DNA of 64,000 bases. It comes from Prevotella sp. Rep29. Its GTDB lineage: Bacteria > Bacteroidota > Bacteroidia > Bacteroidales > Bacteroidaceae. The translations under genes and the position numbers were made by a program. Positions 17,612 to 26,178 of the stretch are shown one piece after another (position 1 is the first letter of the stretch; every line of letters starts with the position of its first letter). The stretch is taken from NCBI RefSeq assembly GCF_019551475.1, contig NZ_CP047159.1:1550001-1614000 (forward strand), given 5' to 3'. Under the pieces are notes generated by a model. The model did not search any database and was not told the DNA's origin. It saw only the letters and a program-made list of their open reading frames with translations.

Positions 17612-18103
17612 TTACAGTGCTGTATAGACAAGTTTGCCATTGATTCGTTCGGATTTCATAACGGAGATTTCATTAACGGTCATACTTGCCTTCTCAATGT
17701 CAATGTCCAAAGGCATGCAAGATGGCAGGCGAACGAGTGTGATGTGGGGCTGGAACCTACCCTGAGCATACTCAATACCTCTTTTGTCAAGATTATTTCT
17801 CAAATCTGCAGCTATCGACTTCAGTTTCTTTTCACCGTCAATACCAAGCCATATCACCTTACTGCGTCCATTAAAGCATCCAAGTCTACCAGTCTTTATC
17901 TCAAAAGGAACAAAAAAAACTTCTTTCACGGCTGCCTTGATGTCATCCACTTTGTCAGTCTCACCTATAAAGGCTAACGTCAGGTGCAAATTCTCAGGCA
18001 ATGTGAAGTTGCCTCTCACTCCATTGTCACGCAAGGCATCCTGTGCCTCGAATATCGGTTCCTTGAATGCTTCAGTGAACCTGATTGCTATAAATATTCT
18101 CAT
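17612..18103 (-). CDS. thpR: RNA 2',3'-cyclic phosphodiesterase
   Basis: A 163-aa enzyme of the 2H phosphoesterase (LigT/ThpR) family, which hydrolyses RNA 2',3'-cyclic phosphate ends. Both signature motifs are present: HLTLAF near residue 40 and HITLVR near 125. Length is typical (about 175 aa). It ends the block shared with the DUF434 gene, 6 bp upstream; cargo of the island rather than a core locus here. Confidence 0.85.
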   Translation of the reverse strand: MRIFIAIRFTEAFKEPIFEAQDALRDNGVRGNFTLPENLHLTLAFIGETDKVDDIKAAVKEVFFVPFEIKTGRLGCFNGRSKVIWLGIDGEKKLKSIAADLRNNLDKRGIEYAQGRFQPHITLVRLPSCMPLDIDIEKASMTVNEISVMKSERINGKLVYTAL

Positions 18104-18109
18104 AAATTT

Positions 18110-18817
18110 TTATTCCTCATATTTAAAGTCAAAGATCCATGCGTCAGGAATCATCCTCCTTATAACCATGGAGTTTAGATTGTACCAACTGAAACTTCTT
18201 TGTAGTACAGGACCGTCGGAGCTGATAACATTCTCCTTGTCCACAAATAACAGATCGGGATTCATGTTGAGTTCGGCATCCACATCAATATTATAATTTT
18301 TCGACAACTCCAGAATCAACTGTTTCAACGAGCCGGAATTTGACACAGGTTTGTCAAGAATGAATGTCGCTTTCCTCACACCAAGACAGGAAAGCGTCTG
18401 CAGAATCAGTTCTACAGCCTTTTCCGTCTTATCAATAATACGATAGGTGCCATGAAGCCCGGCTACATCACGCAAAACGCCATCGTCACCACGGAGAACG
18501 AGACTATGTGAAAGAGCCGTTTCCAACGTAATGATGATATTCAGCCCATCGACTAAAACCTCTGAACCTGGTTTTAGGATTTCCTTCTTCTGTCTTGTCG
18601 CCTTGTCATCATCATTAAGAATGCTTCTGAAAATGGCCATCCTCTGTCTCGAAGTAAGAAGATAGTGATTGGAGGAGAATGTAATGGCTGACTCTGCACT
18701 ATAGCCACGATTCATCAGCCATCGTGCATCATTCGCGGCACTCAGAATCTTGATTCTTTGAGCGCCAGCAAACAACTCTTCGTCCTTATCCACGTAGCCT
18801 CTTCTAACACTTTTCAT
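18110..18817 (-). CDS. DUF434/DUF5616 domain protein
   Basis: A 235-aa cytoplasmic protein with a helical N-terminal domain of DUF434 type (RGYVDKDEELFAGAQRI...) and a C-terminal region with a nucleotide- or metal-binding look (VDGLNIIITLE, TFILDKPVSNSG), which recalls NYN/PIN-like nuclease strands with spaced acidic residues. That similarity is inference. It is 6 bp upstream of thpR, so a role in RNA metabolism with thpR is plausible. Confidence 0.65.
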   Translation of the reverse strand: MKSVRRGYVDKDEELFAGAQRIKILSAANDARWLMNRGYSAESAITFSSNHYLLTSRQRMAIFRSILNDDDKATRQKKEILKPGSEVLVDGLNIIITLETALSHSLVLRGDDGVLRDVAGLHGTYRIIDKTEKAVELILQTLSCLGVRKATFILDKPVSNSGSLKQLILELSKNYNIDVDAELNMNPDLLFVDKENVISSDGPVLQRSFSWYNLNSMVIRRMIPDAWIFDFKYEE

Positions 18818-18893
18818 AGTGATTATGTTCTATGATGGGACCAATTACTTGTATTCCTATTTAAAAAGCTTTTTTTTCAGAAATAGCTTCATT

Positions 18894-19580
18894 TCATACC
18901 CATTCAAACTTATCCTTTCCAGCACCAATCTCAAAATGGTACTTGGCAATGCCCAAGTCCATCTGGGTATAGCCAATCATGGAGAATCCTTTCTTTGCTC
19001 TTACCTGATGGTGATTGTTGCTCATGCCGACATACTCAAACGAGAATTTCTGTTGGTTCACGGCTGTAGGAGCAAGCAAGGCTGCTTCAACTCCCTTCTT
19101 GAACCACGAGGGAGTGATGTCGCTGGCATTGCTGACTTGCTCAACGGTTTTGATCTTATGGCCTACACCTTGTGTCTCACCATAGCCAATGGCAATATAA
19201 CAGGCAATCTTCTCGTCTTTGCCAAGCTCATACGTTCCTGGAACCTTGGAATAGCTTAGTCCTACCCAACAGGTGTTCAAACCAAGTGTCTGAGCAAGTA
19301 AGACCAGATGCTCACCATAATAGCCTATGCGCTCATCAAGGTCATCGGCTTTCTTTCCTGCCATGACCAGATAGTTGTTGGCATTACGGAACTTCCCATA
19401 TTTTGCCATCGTCCCTTGGAATGCCTTCGGTTCATTGCATATCAACTGAATGTGGAGTTGTCCTTCATTGTTCAACGTCACAATTTCATCTTCAAGCACC
19501 TTGACGGTTTCCTCGCTCAATGGCTGGTCTTTGTAAGCCCTCACACTATGCCGGGCTTCTATGGCTTCCTGTATTGTCAT
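18894..19580 (-). CDS. nitroreductase family protein
   Basis: A 228-aa FMN-dependent NAD(P)H oxidoreductase fold. Seen: the opening AIEARHSVRAYKDQPL with the Arg-His-Ser-Val-Arg FMN phosphate motif, a central GLNTCWVGLSY segment, and IAIGYGE near the C-terminus. The reaction is probably two-electron reduction of nitro compounds or quinones; physiological substrate unknown. It stands alone; the upstream sequence 19581-19732 contains several GCTACA words. Confidence 0.8.
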   Translation of the reverse strand: MTIQEAIEARHSVRAYKDQPLSEETVKVLEDEIVTLNNEGQLHIQLICNEPKAFQGTMAKYGKFRNANNYLVMAGKKADDLDERIGYYGEHLVLLAQTLGLNTCWVGLSYSKVPGTYELGKDEKIACYIAIGYGETQGVGHKIKTVEQVSNASDITPSWFKKGVEAALLAPTAVNQQKFSFEYVGMSNNHHQVRAKKGFSMIGYTQMDLGIAKYHFEIGAGKDKFEWV

Positions 19581-19732
19581 ATTTTAGATGATATATTACT
19601 ATTCATATATTATATGTCTTCTTTGCTACATTAAGATACATACCGCTACATTTTCGCTACATTGGATTGTTTCCCAAATAATATGTAAGTCGTTGTGTAT
19701 CAGTCCCGCTACATCATGCTACAATTTTTTGT

Positions 19733-20989
19733 TCATTTAAGCGAGCGTTGGAACACTTGTTCAAACACATCCATTTCTCGCTTGGCTATACCGAGACGAG
19801 TGGCGATTGACTTCCAATGCTTCACACCTGCCTTCACTTCTTCGATGATACGCACGGCTTCTTCTTTGCCTATCATATACTCTTCCGAGGAATCAAGCAA
19901 CACCTGTAGGTCAGCATGATTCGTTGTGGAATTGATGAGCAAAGCCTGGTATTCATTCAGGGTCGGATTCATATCGTATGCTGGTGAGAGCGTCCAGCCA
20001 CGTGGGGTCAGCAGGAATCCGTGGTTGCGGAAATGGTCATCGCTATTGCCGATGGCGATATTGAATGCCACTCGACGATAGAGCTGACGAAGGTTCTGCT
20101 CCACGTCACAGCAGTTCTGGAGGATGAAATCCACGATGTCCAGATAGCCGTTGCCCGTCTTGGCATCACAGCCGTCAGTCAAGCCCAGCAGGGTCAATGC
20201 TGATGCGAAATGCTTTCTTCGTCCTTCAGCTGTCCTGTCGAAACGCTTGGAGAGCAAAGCATGGTATTTCTCACCTGTCTCTATGACATTCGTCTCTGCA
20301 GCTACGACTCCAGCCTCTTTCGCCAACAGATGACTGTGGTGTTCCCAAAGACCTACATCATAGTCATCGTTCCTTGAAGGGAACTTGGCCACGCAAAGCC
20401 AGCCTTCATCATTCATCACGCCAGCCTTTGGGCGAGCACCTCCAAGCGAAGTGCCAGGATGAATGAGTTGCAGGAGCCATTTCTTCTCCGGCAACTGGTT
20501 CTGCTCTTCACTCTTCTCAATCTCCATGCTGGCTGCCACCAAAGCCCTAATGTCGGTCAAAGGAGGAATACGAAGAGATTCCTCACAGTTGATGTACTCC
20601 CAGTCTCGATTTTCCTTAAAGCGGAAACCACCCATACGAGAGTAGTCATCGATACCCATGAGGTAATCAAATGACGAAAGCTTACGTACCGGGCGTTTCT
20701 CTTCCGTAGCAAGGATTTGTTCGCGACGGTTGAGCAGCAATCGTCCCCAACGGTCAGGCAAGGCATCGCTGAAGCAGCCGAAGATGTCCCTATCCGGCTG
20801 AGTATATTGCTGACCAGGATAGTTGTTGATGTCGGCACTCAGAAAGAGGCTGCCATACAGACGGAGCCAGTCATTGTCATACTTGAACGAATAGGAGTCT
20901 GAGCCACGAAGGGATTCATAGCCAAGTTCACCAACCAGCATCGGTTCGTCAAGCCAGTCGAAATCAGCATATACATACAGTGTCTTCAT
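19733..20989 (-). CDS. hipA: HipA-type serine/threonine kinase toxin
   Basis: A full-length, two-domain 418-aa HipA homologue: N-terminal Couple_hipA domain, then a kinase domain with glycine-rich loop GGARPKAGV, catalytic GNSDDHFRNHGF and metal-binding AYDMNP. Known: E. coli HipA phosphorylates GltX and halts growth; targets differ among homologues. It begins 3 bp after the stop of the HTH gene upstream, the canonical hipBA arrangement. No truncation seen. Confidence 0.85.
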   Translation of the reverse strand: MKTLYVYADFDWLDEPMLVGELGYESLRGSDSYSFKYDNDWLRLYGSLFLSADINNYPGQQYTQPDRDIFGCFSDALPDRWGRLLLNRREQILATEEKRPVRKLSSFDYLMGIDDYSRMGGFRFKENRDWEYINCEESLRIPPLTDIRALVAASMEIEKSEEQNQLPEKKWLLQLIHPGTSLGGARPKAGVMNDEGWLCVAKFPSRNDDYDVGLWEHHSHLLAKEAGVVAAETNVIETGEKYHALLSKRFDRTAEGRRKHFASALTLLGLTDGCDAKTGNGYLDIVDFILQNCCDVEQNLRQLYRRVAFNIAIGNSDDHFRNHGFLLTPRGWTLSPAYDMNPTLNEYQALLINSTTNHADLQVLLDSSEEYMIGKEEAVRIIEEVKAGVKHWKSIATRLGIAKREMDVFEQVFQRSLK

Positions 20990-20992
20990 ACC

Positions 20993-21313
20993 TTATTGTT
21001 TTTTAGAGGCACGTTCACGATGTTTCAGTGCAAGATCCTGTAAGGCCCTACCCATTTCATCTTTCTTCGCCAACAACAGGATGTCATCATCCAGCTGGAG
21101 GGCATAGAGCACACGGAGATAGATGCCGATGGCAACAGTCGGAGCGCCTTTCTCTATTCGCGCAACGGTCATAGGTGAACAGGTTGCGCGTTCAGCCACC
21201 TGCGCTACACTAAGGTCACGACGCAACCTTGCCAGCCTAATTTGCTCGCCTACCGTCTGCATCTTCAACTCCAGTTTTCGGGGCAACTTATTACCCATTG
21301 TCGTTTTACTCAT
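20993..21313 (-). CDS. hipB: HipB-type XRE antitoxin and repressor
   Basis: A 106-aa protein with an XRE HTH domain (IRLARLRRDLSVAQVAERATCSPMTVARIEKG) at residues 25-56, expected to bind HipA and repress the operon. Start at 21313 fits the upstream promoter. The C-terminus is basic (RERASKKQ). Confidence 0.82.
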   Translation of the reverse strand: MSKTTMGNKLPRKLELKMQTVGEQIRLARLRRDLSVAQVAERATCSPMTVARIEKGAPTVAIGIYLRVLYALQLDDDILLLAKKDEMGRALQDLALKHRERASKKQ

Positions 21314-21339
21314 AGTGATATAATTATGTATTACGAGTG

Positions 21340-21347
21340 CAAAGTTA
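21340..21347 (-). promoter_or_regulatory. hipBA promoter -7 box
   Basis: TAACTTTG on the minus strand, 27 bp before the hipB ATG. No good -33 box was found. A GTTAGC word repeats nearby (21344-21349 and 21373-21378) and may be an operator. Confidence 0.5.
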
Positions 21348-21636
21348 GCGTTTTTTCTCTATTATATGTTAAGTTAGCAATTAAATAATCTCTTTTCAAG
21401 GCATTTTTAACAATTCATGTCATCTTTTGGAACAAAAAGCATACTCCTTAGACACAATATAGCATCACATCCCAAGAAATTCACGGCAATATCTTTTCGC
21501 ACTTCTGCACAAGAAAGTGGCATAGATAACAACCAATGAGATTTCAACCAAGATTATCAGTTATTTGCGATTTATAGCCACTCAAAACATAAAACATACA
21601 ATTTTTGATGCACAAAGCAAAATAAATGGGAAAACC

Positions 21637-21668
21637 TTTGGTCATATCAGATTATTCTAATACTTTTG
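21637..21668 (+). promoter_or_regulatory. promoter of the wHTH-nucleotidyltransferase operon
   Basis: TTTG at 21637-21640 and TACTTTTG at 21661-21668, spacing exactly 20 bp, a full consensus match. It lies 41 bp before ATG 21710. The rest of the gap 21348-21636 shows no gene. Confidence 0.75.
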
Positions 21669-21709
21669 CATCGTTTTAATGAAACTTAAAATAAAGCAAT
21701 ATTTATAAT

Positions 21710-22672
21710 ATGAAGACTGTTATTATATCAGGAAAGCCCATTTCGCTTCAAGAAAGGAGCAAGGCTCAGATGAAAGGCATTAGCATCGGCGATTCGTTGT
21801 CATTCCGATTCTACGATGGTAATTTTCACGGCATCGCCTTGCTTTTTGCAGAACCCAAAGGAAACATTCCTACTCCACGTTCTTTAGCATTTACCGCAAG
21901 CGAACTTAATGAAAAGTTTGGTCTGCCTGTCGTCTTTCTCCTGCACGAGTGTCCTGCATACGAAAGACAGAGACTTATATATAAAGATATTTATTTTATA
22001 GTTTCAGAAAAATATGCACACTTGCCTATGCTAATCGCAAATGAACGCATACGCAAGACAAAACAAGCTAAAAGATTAAGCCCTGTAGCTCAATTTCTTC
22101 TCCTCTTCCATCTGCAAGTAGAGAGTCTTGAAAGAAAGGCTGCACGTGACATTGAGAACAAGGTTCCGTATTCTTATCCGAGTATCACACTTGGAATCAC
22201 ATGTCTTGCTGACCTTGGTTTTTGCCAAAAAATCGCCGATGGTTCAAAACGTAAGGTTATACACTTCAATGAAAGCGGAAGGTCGTTATGGGAGAAAGCT
22301 CAACCTTACCTTATAAATCCAGTGGAAGAACGTGTCTTTTGTGACGATTTCCATTCTGAAAACAGTTTCCCAATCTGTGGCATCAATGCCCTTGCGCATT
22401 ATACATGGCTCAATCCTGACCCAGAGAAAATAATTATGATGAGTGTAAAGCAACTAAGAGAATATACAGCAGCTGGGGCATTGATTCGCCCCAATCAGTA
22501 TGATGGCAATATTCTCATCGAGGCATGGAAATACCCCCCTGTATTCAAGAATGGTGAAAAAACTGAATGGGTGGACAAGCTTTCATTGGCCGTTTCACTT
22601 CGTGAGGATTCTGACCCACGAGTGGAAGGTGAAGTTGAACGTTTAATAAATGATATAGAATGGAAGGATTAG
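21710..22672 (+). CDS. winged-helix regulator, AbiEi-like antitoxin candidate
   Basis: A 320-aa protein, first gene of a coupled three-gene operon. A wHTH region is visible around residues 124-200 (LSPVAQFLLLFHLQV ... YPSITLGITCLADLGFCQKI), with MarR-like character. The C-terminal domain (GINALAHYTWLNPDPEKI...) resembles the part of AbiEi-type antitoxins that contacts the toxin; that likeness is inferred by eye. Its end overlaps the next ATG by 13 bp. Together with the nucleotidyltransferase it resembles a type IV toxin-antitoxin pair. Confidence 0.6.
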   Translation: MKTVIISGKPISLQERSKAQMKGISIGDSLSFRFYDGNFHGIALLFAEPKGNIPTPRSLAFTASELNEKFGLPVVFLLHECPAYERQRLIYKDIYFIVSEKYAHLPMLIANERIRKTKQAKRLSPVAQFLLLFHLQVESLERKAARDIENKVPYSYPSITLGITCLADLGFCQKIADGSKRKVIHFNESGRSLWEKAQPYLINPVEERVFCDDFHSENSFPICGINALAHYTWLNPDPEKIIMMSVKQLREYTAAGALIRPNQYDGNILIEAWKYPPVFKNGEKTEWVDKLSLAVSLREDSDPRVEGEVERLINDIEWKD

Positions 22673-23445
22673 AGAAATTCCGCGAAGCTTTTGAAGCTTA
22701 CTCAGAGAACTACGTTATCATCGGTGGCACGGCTTGTGACATCGCTATGACCGGGACGGCAGTACGTCCTCGTGCTACCCACGACATTGATATGATTGTC
22801 ATTGTCGAAAAGATGACTGCTGACTTTGCAGAACACTTCTGGCAGTTCGTGCGTGAAGGCGGTTATCGCCCTGAAAAGCGCAAGCAGCAAGAAGGTGAAG
22901 CTCCTAAGTATGAGCTCTACCGCTTTGTCAATGGCAAACCAGACTATCCCGAAATGATTGAACTGCTGTCGCGGCATCCAGACATCCTTGGTGAACCGAA
23001 GGGACTGACTATTGAGCCGCTGCCTGTGGACGAGGAAACGTCAAGCCTAAGTGCCATCATCATGGATGATAATTTCTATCACTTCACCATCGACCACAGC
23101 AAACTGACCAACGGGCTTCGCCATGCTGACTCAGCAGCCCTCATCGCCCTGAAGTCACGTGCCTACCTCAATCTCATGCAGGACAAGGCTAATGGCAAGC
23201 ATGTCAACAGCAAGGACATCAAGAAGCATCGTTCTGACGTGCTGAAGAACGTGGTCATCATGGAAGACAGCCAGATTACGGCTTCAGAACCAATCGTCGC
23301 TTGCATAAAAGAATTTGTCGCCTCAATCAGGAATGATTGGGATGCACTCTCAGAGCCTCTTGCCAAGGCCCTTGACCAGGATCCTTCGTTCATCGAGGCT
23401 TTGCTTGAACAATTAGACGGATTATTTGCCATAGAACAGCCATGA
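22660..23445 (+). CDS. nucleotidyltransferase, AbiEii-like toxin candidate
   Basis: A 261-aa protein with the polymerase-beta-type nucleotidyltransferase signature: IIGGTACDIA (residues about 20-29), then RATHDIDMIV (about 40-49) carrying the two metal-binding aspartates. The GG..A...R.T.DID pattern matches the AbiEii/AbiGii family, whose members modify tRNA ends or block growth. The C-terminal half is helical. It overlaps both neighbours (13 bp and 4 bp, ATGA), showing tight translational coupling. Activity on tRNA or protein is not determinable here. Confidence 0.75.
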   Translation: MEGLEKFREAFEAYSENYVIIGGTACDIAMTGTAVRPRATHDIDMIVIVEKMTADFAEHFWQFVREGGYRPEKRKQQEGEAPKYELYRFVNGKPDYPEMIELLSRHPDILGEPKGLTIEPLPVDEETSSLSAIIMDDNFYHFTIDHSKLTNGLRHADSAALIALKSRAYLNLMQDKANGKHVNSKDIKKHRSDVLKNVVIMEDSQITASEPIVACIKEFVASIRNDWDALSEPLAKALDQDPSFIEALLEQLDGLFAIEQP

Positions 23446-24203
23446 AGATACAGTATGCGTCTGACCTCCATCTGGAGTTTGCCGACAACTGGCGATACCT
23501 GAAGGAGAATCCCCTGCAAGTTAAAGGGGACATTCTCGTTCTGGCTGGCGACATCGGCTACTTGGGTGATGACAACTATACCAAGCATCCATTCTGGGAC
23601 TGGGCATCAGAGAACTACCAACAGGTAATAGCCTGTATGGGCAACCATGAGTTCTACAAGTTTTACGACATCGCAAAGCTTAAAGATGGCTATTGTCTTG
23701 AAATACGTCCTAATGTCCGCAGCTATTATAACGCCGTAGTGCATATAGGCTACATTGATTTCATAATCACGACGCTTTGGGCCATGATTCCCCTGAAGGA
23801 GGCATATTATACGGAACAAGTGGTAAGTGACTTCCGGCGCATCATCTTCAATGGCAACCTTCTCACCTTTGCGGATTTCAATCAGGAACATGAAAGGTGC
23901 CTGGCTTTCCTGAAGAACGCTGTATCAGGCAGCATGGCCAGAAGAAAAATTGTCGTAACCCATCATGTTCCATCCTTCCAGATGCAATGCCCCAAGTTTG
24001 CCGAAAGCCAAGCTAACGGAGCTTTCACGGTTGAACTGGAAGACTTCATCAAGGAAAGCGGCATCGATTACTGGATATACGGTCACTCCCACTACAACGT
24101 GGATGTCGAGATAGGCAATACTAAATGCGTGTCCAATCAATTGGGATATGTATTTCATGGGGAGCATGAATCATTCGACCCAGGCAAATATATCGAAGCA
24201 TAA
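23442..24203 (+). CDS. calcineurin-like metallophosphoesterase
   Basis: A 253-aa cytoplasmic phosphoesterase with the full metal-site set: SDLHLEF (residue 7 on), LAGDIG, GNHEFY, THHVPS and YGHSHYN. The ATG overlaps the nucleotidyltransferase stop. Its obligate coupling to that gene suggests it either reverses nucleotidyl modification or acts as a second effector (inference). Last gene before the island's right end. Confidence 0.85.
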   Translation: MKIQYASDLHLEFADNWRYLKENPLQVKGDILVLAGDIGYLGDDNYTKHPFWDWASENYQQVIACMGNHEFYKFYDIAKLKDGYCLEIRPNVRSYYNAVVHIGYIDFIITTLWAMIPLKEAYYTEQVVSDFRRIIFNGNLLTFADFNQEHERCLAFLKNAVSGSMARRKIVVTHHVPSFQMQCPKFAESQANGAFTVELEDFIKESGIDYWIYGHSHYNVDVEIGNTKCVSNQLGYVFHGEHESFDPGKYIEA

Positions 24204-24585
24204 CACCCCATGATATTCTCCATGATATGTTCACTCAGTTCTCAGAAATATCTTCTCGATTCATTCATGCGGATAAGGCTAAGGGATGTAAAACGCTTAC
24301 TTTATTCGCCACAATATATTGAGCATAAAATATCAATATTTAACGAACAATCAACCTAATGAAAGAACAAAAGCACATGTTATATAATTTGAGAAAGGTG
24401 CCAAGCCTTTTCAAAACTGGCTTAATCACTATATTTTCGCCTATTTTTAGCCTTCTTGAAGCATATTGCCATTTAATAAATGTCAAATACGTTAAAAATG
24501 AGGTTTTTGAAAATAATTTTGAGCAGTTTTAGCACTTTTCTACCGTTTAAAGGCTAAATATCTGATAGTCAATAATTTCGATTTC

Positions 24586-24601
24586 TTGCGTGGGAAAATA
24601 G
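24586..24601 (+). other. attR: core repeat plus remnant of the original mnmE 3' end
   Basis: TTGCGTGGG, identical to the mnmE core at 3089-3097, continues as GGA AAA TAG. In phase from 24587 this reads TGC GTG GGA AAA TAG = C-V-G-K-stop, the conserved MnmE terminus with synonymous Gly and Lys codons and another stop codon. Upstream codons do not resemble mnmE, as expected for the element side. The remainder of 24204-24683 shows no gene. Confidence 0.7.
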
Positions 24602-24645
24602 GTTTAGTTTATCCCCCTTTATATATGAAGCGGAGTAAACTAAAC
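24602..24645 (+). repeat. hairpin repeat copy 1
   Basis: GTTTAGTTTATCCCC ... TTATATAT ... AAACTAAAC; the arms pair (GTTTAGTTTA with GTAAACTAAAC). A near-identical copy lies at 31860-31903. Copy 1 directly follows the displaced mnmE stop and could be the original mnmE terminator. Confidence 0.75.
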
Positions 24646-24683
24646 TGCTTTCATAATAATACTCTTATTGCGATGTTGGGAAG

Positions 24684-25397
24684 TCACATTCTTTTATATA
24701 AGCAATAAGGAAGATATTTGTTTATTATCGCTAATATATGCCATCGTTTGGTAACATAGGCTTTGGATTTCTTCTTACGAATAGCAGAAATGATTTGACC
24801 GGCTACTTTCTCAACAGGCATTACCCAAAACAATCCTTCTCCTTTTGCCATTGCTGTGTCAACGAGACCAGGACGAATATCTGTAACAATTATATGCTCT
24901 CCATTTTTGAAAGCCTTCTTACGAAGAGTTTCCATATAGTTGATTTGATAGGCTTTAGTTGCGCTGTAAGCAGGAGCCATTGGTTCGCCTCGCAGTCCAC
25001 CAGCGGAAGTGATGGCAACAAGATGGCCGCAGCCTTGTTGCTCAAAGATATGATAAAGCATGTCAATGACAAACGTCCAACCGACAACATTGGTATCAAT
25101 TGTTGGCCGCTCCACGGCATAGTCAAGAGTGTCATTAATCTCACCAGTACCAGCACACACGATAGCAAGATCAATGTATTCCATCTCTTTGTGAAGCGCA
25201 TTGATGGCTTGCTCAATCTCTTCCAAGTTGATAATGTCTGCTTTAATAGGAATGGTCTTGGATGGATATTTCTGATACAATTTGTCAAGCAAATGTGCTC
25301 GTCGGCCAATAATGCCGATTCTATTGTTCTCATTTGCATATTTCTCGAAAAGAGCTTTACCAATACCAGAGGTGGCTCCGATGATAACGATATTCAT
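24684..25397 (-). CDS. SDR family NAD(P)-dependent oxidoreductase
   Basis: A 237-aa short-chain dehydrogenase with Rossmann motif GATSGIGKA at residues 7-15, catalytic Ser in AITSAGG and YSATK (Tyr-x-x-x-Lys). Closest in look to classical SDRs annotated as sepiapterin-reductase-like or fatty-acid-modifying; substrate unknown. It stands 103 bp from the Crp-type regulator, in the same direction, and may be its target. Confidence 0.82.
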   Translation of the reverse strand: MNIVIIGATSGIGKALFEKYANENNRIGIIGRRAHLLDKLYQKYPSKTIPIKADIINLEEIEQAINALHKEMEYIDLAIVCAGTGEINDTLDYAVERPTIDTNVVGWTFVIDMLYHIFEQQGCGHLVAITSAGGLRGEPMAPAYSATKAYQINYMETLRKKAFKNGEHIIVTDIRPGLVDTAMAKGEGLFWVMPVEKVAGQIISAIRKKKSKAYVTKRWHILAIINKYLPYCLYKRM

Positions 25398-25500
25398 ATT
25401 GTGCTTTTTGCGTACAAAAGTAATAGTTTATTGTAAGCCTAAGCACAATAGAAAGTAAAAGAAGCGTCATTATGGCAAACTCTCAAAACATTTTGAGAAT

Positions 25501-26073
25501 TTACAGACCAAAAGTTATCTCTCTACGTATGTTGCTGATAGTTGTTGGTGTAACTTTTAGATAAGAGGCTATATCTTTTAGGTTGATACTTTGTACTATT
25601 TCAGGACAACGAAGGAGTAAACGTTTATAACGCTCCCTGGTTGTCATGCGATAAGTATCAAGATATTGTGTATAGACCTGCGAAAAGAGATGGTCGGATA
25701 TGGCTCGCTTAAGCTCTCTCATACCATTGGAATCTAACAGTTTACCTAATTCTTCACCACCTAATTGAAAGACCTTACAGGAAGTGCCTGCAACAATTGT
25801 CACTTCTGACGTCTTGTTTGAAAGACAATTTGGATAATCGCCCACAAACTCCCTCTCAAAGGCAAAGCCTGTAATATAATCCTTTTGTTCAGAGGAATTA
25901 TGTACCATGTAGTTGAAGTAGCCACATTCAACAAGCCCAATAAACCGAGATTCTTCACCTGCTTTGATGAAATAATCGCCTTTAGCGTATTGTGTCAAAC
26001 GTCCGTGATTAACACAATACTCATTCAGCGCAGAGAGGTCAAGACCATTGATGTATGAATTGAAGCCTGTCAT
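25501..26073 (-). CDS. Crp/Fnr family transcriptional regulator
   Basis: A 190-aa regulator with an N-terminal cyclic-nucleotide-binding-like barrel (YAKGDYFIKAGEESRFIGLVECG) and a C-terminal HTH (LKDIASYLKVTPTTISNIRREI). No cysteine cluster for an Fe-S centre is visible, so it is not an oxygen-sensing Fnr type by that criterion. It is upstream of the SDR gene in the same orientation. Ligand unknown. Confidence 0.82.
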   Translation of the reverse strand: MTGFNSYINGLDLSALNEYCVNHGRLTQYAKGDYFIKAGEESRFIGLVECGYFNYMVHNSSEQKDYITGFAFEREFVGDYPNCLSNKTSEVTIVAGTSCKVFQLGGEELGKLLDSNGMRELKRAISDHLFSQVYTQYLDTYRMTTRERYKRLLLRCPEIVQSINLKDIASYLKVTPTTISNIRREITFGL

Positions 26074-26178
26074 ATCTACAATTTGTTGGCACCCATATAT
26101 CTTACTTCCTTAATTCCTGATTATAACAACTCCAATGTGTGGTAATACTCTACCAAATATCCTCAATAATTCTCGTCA

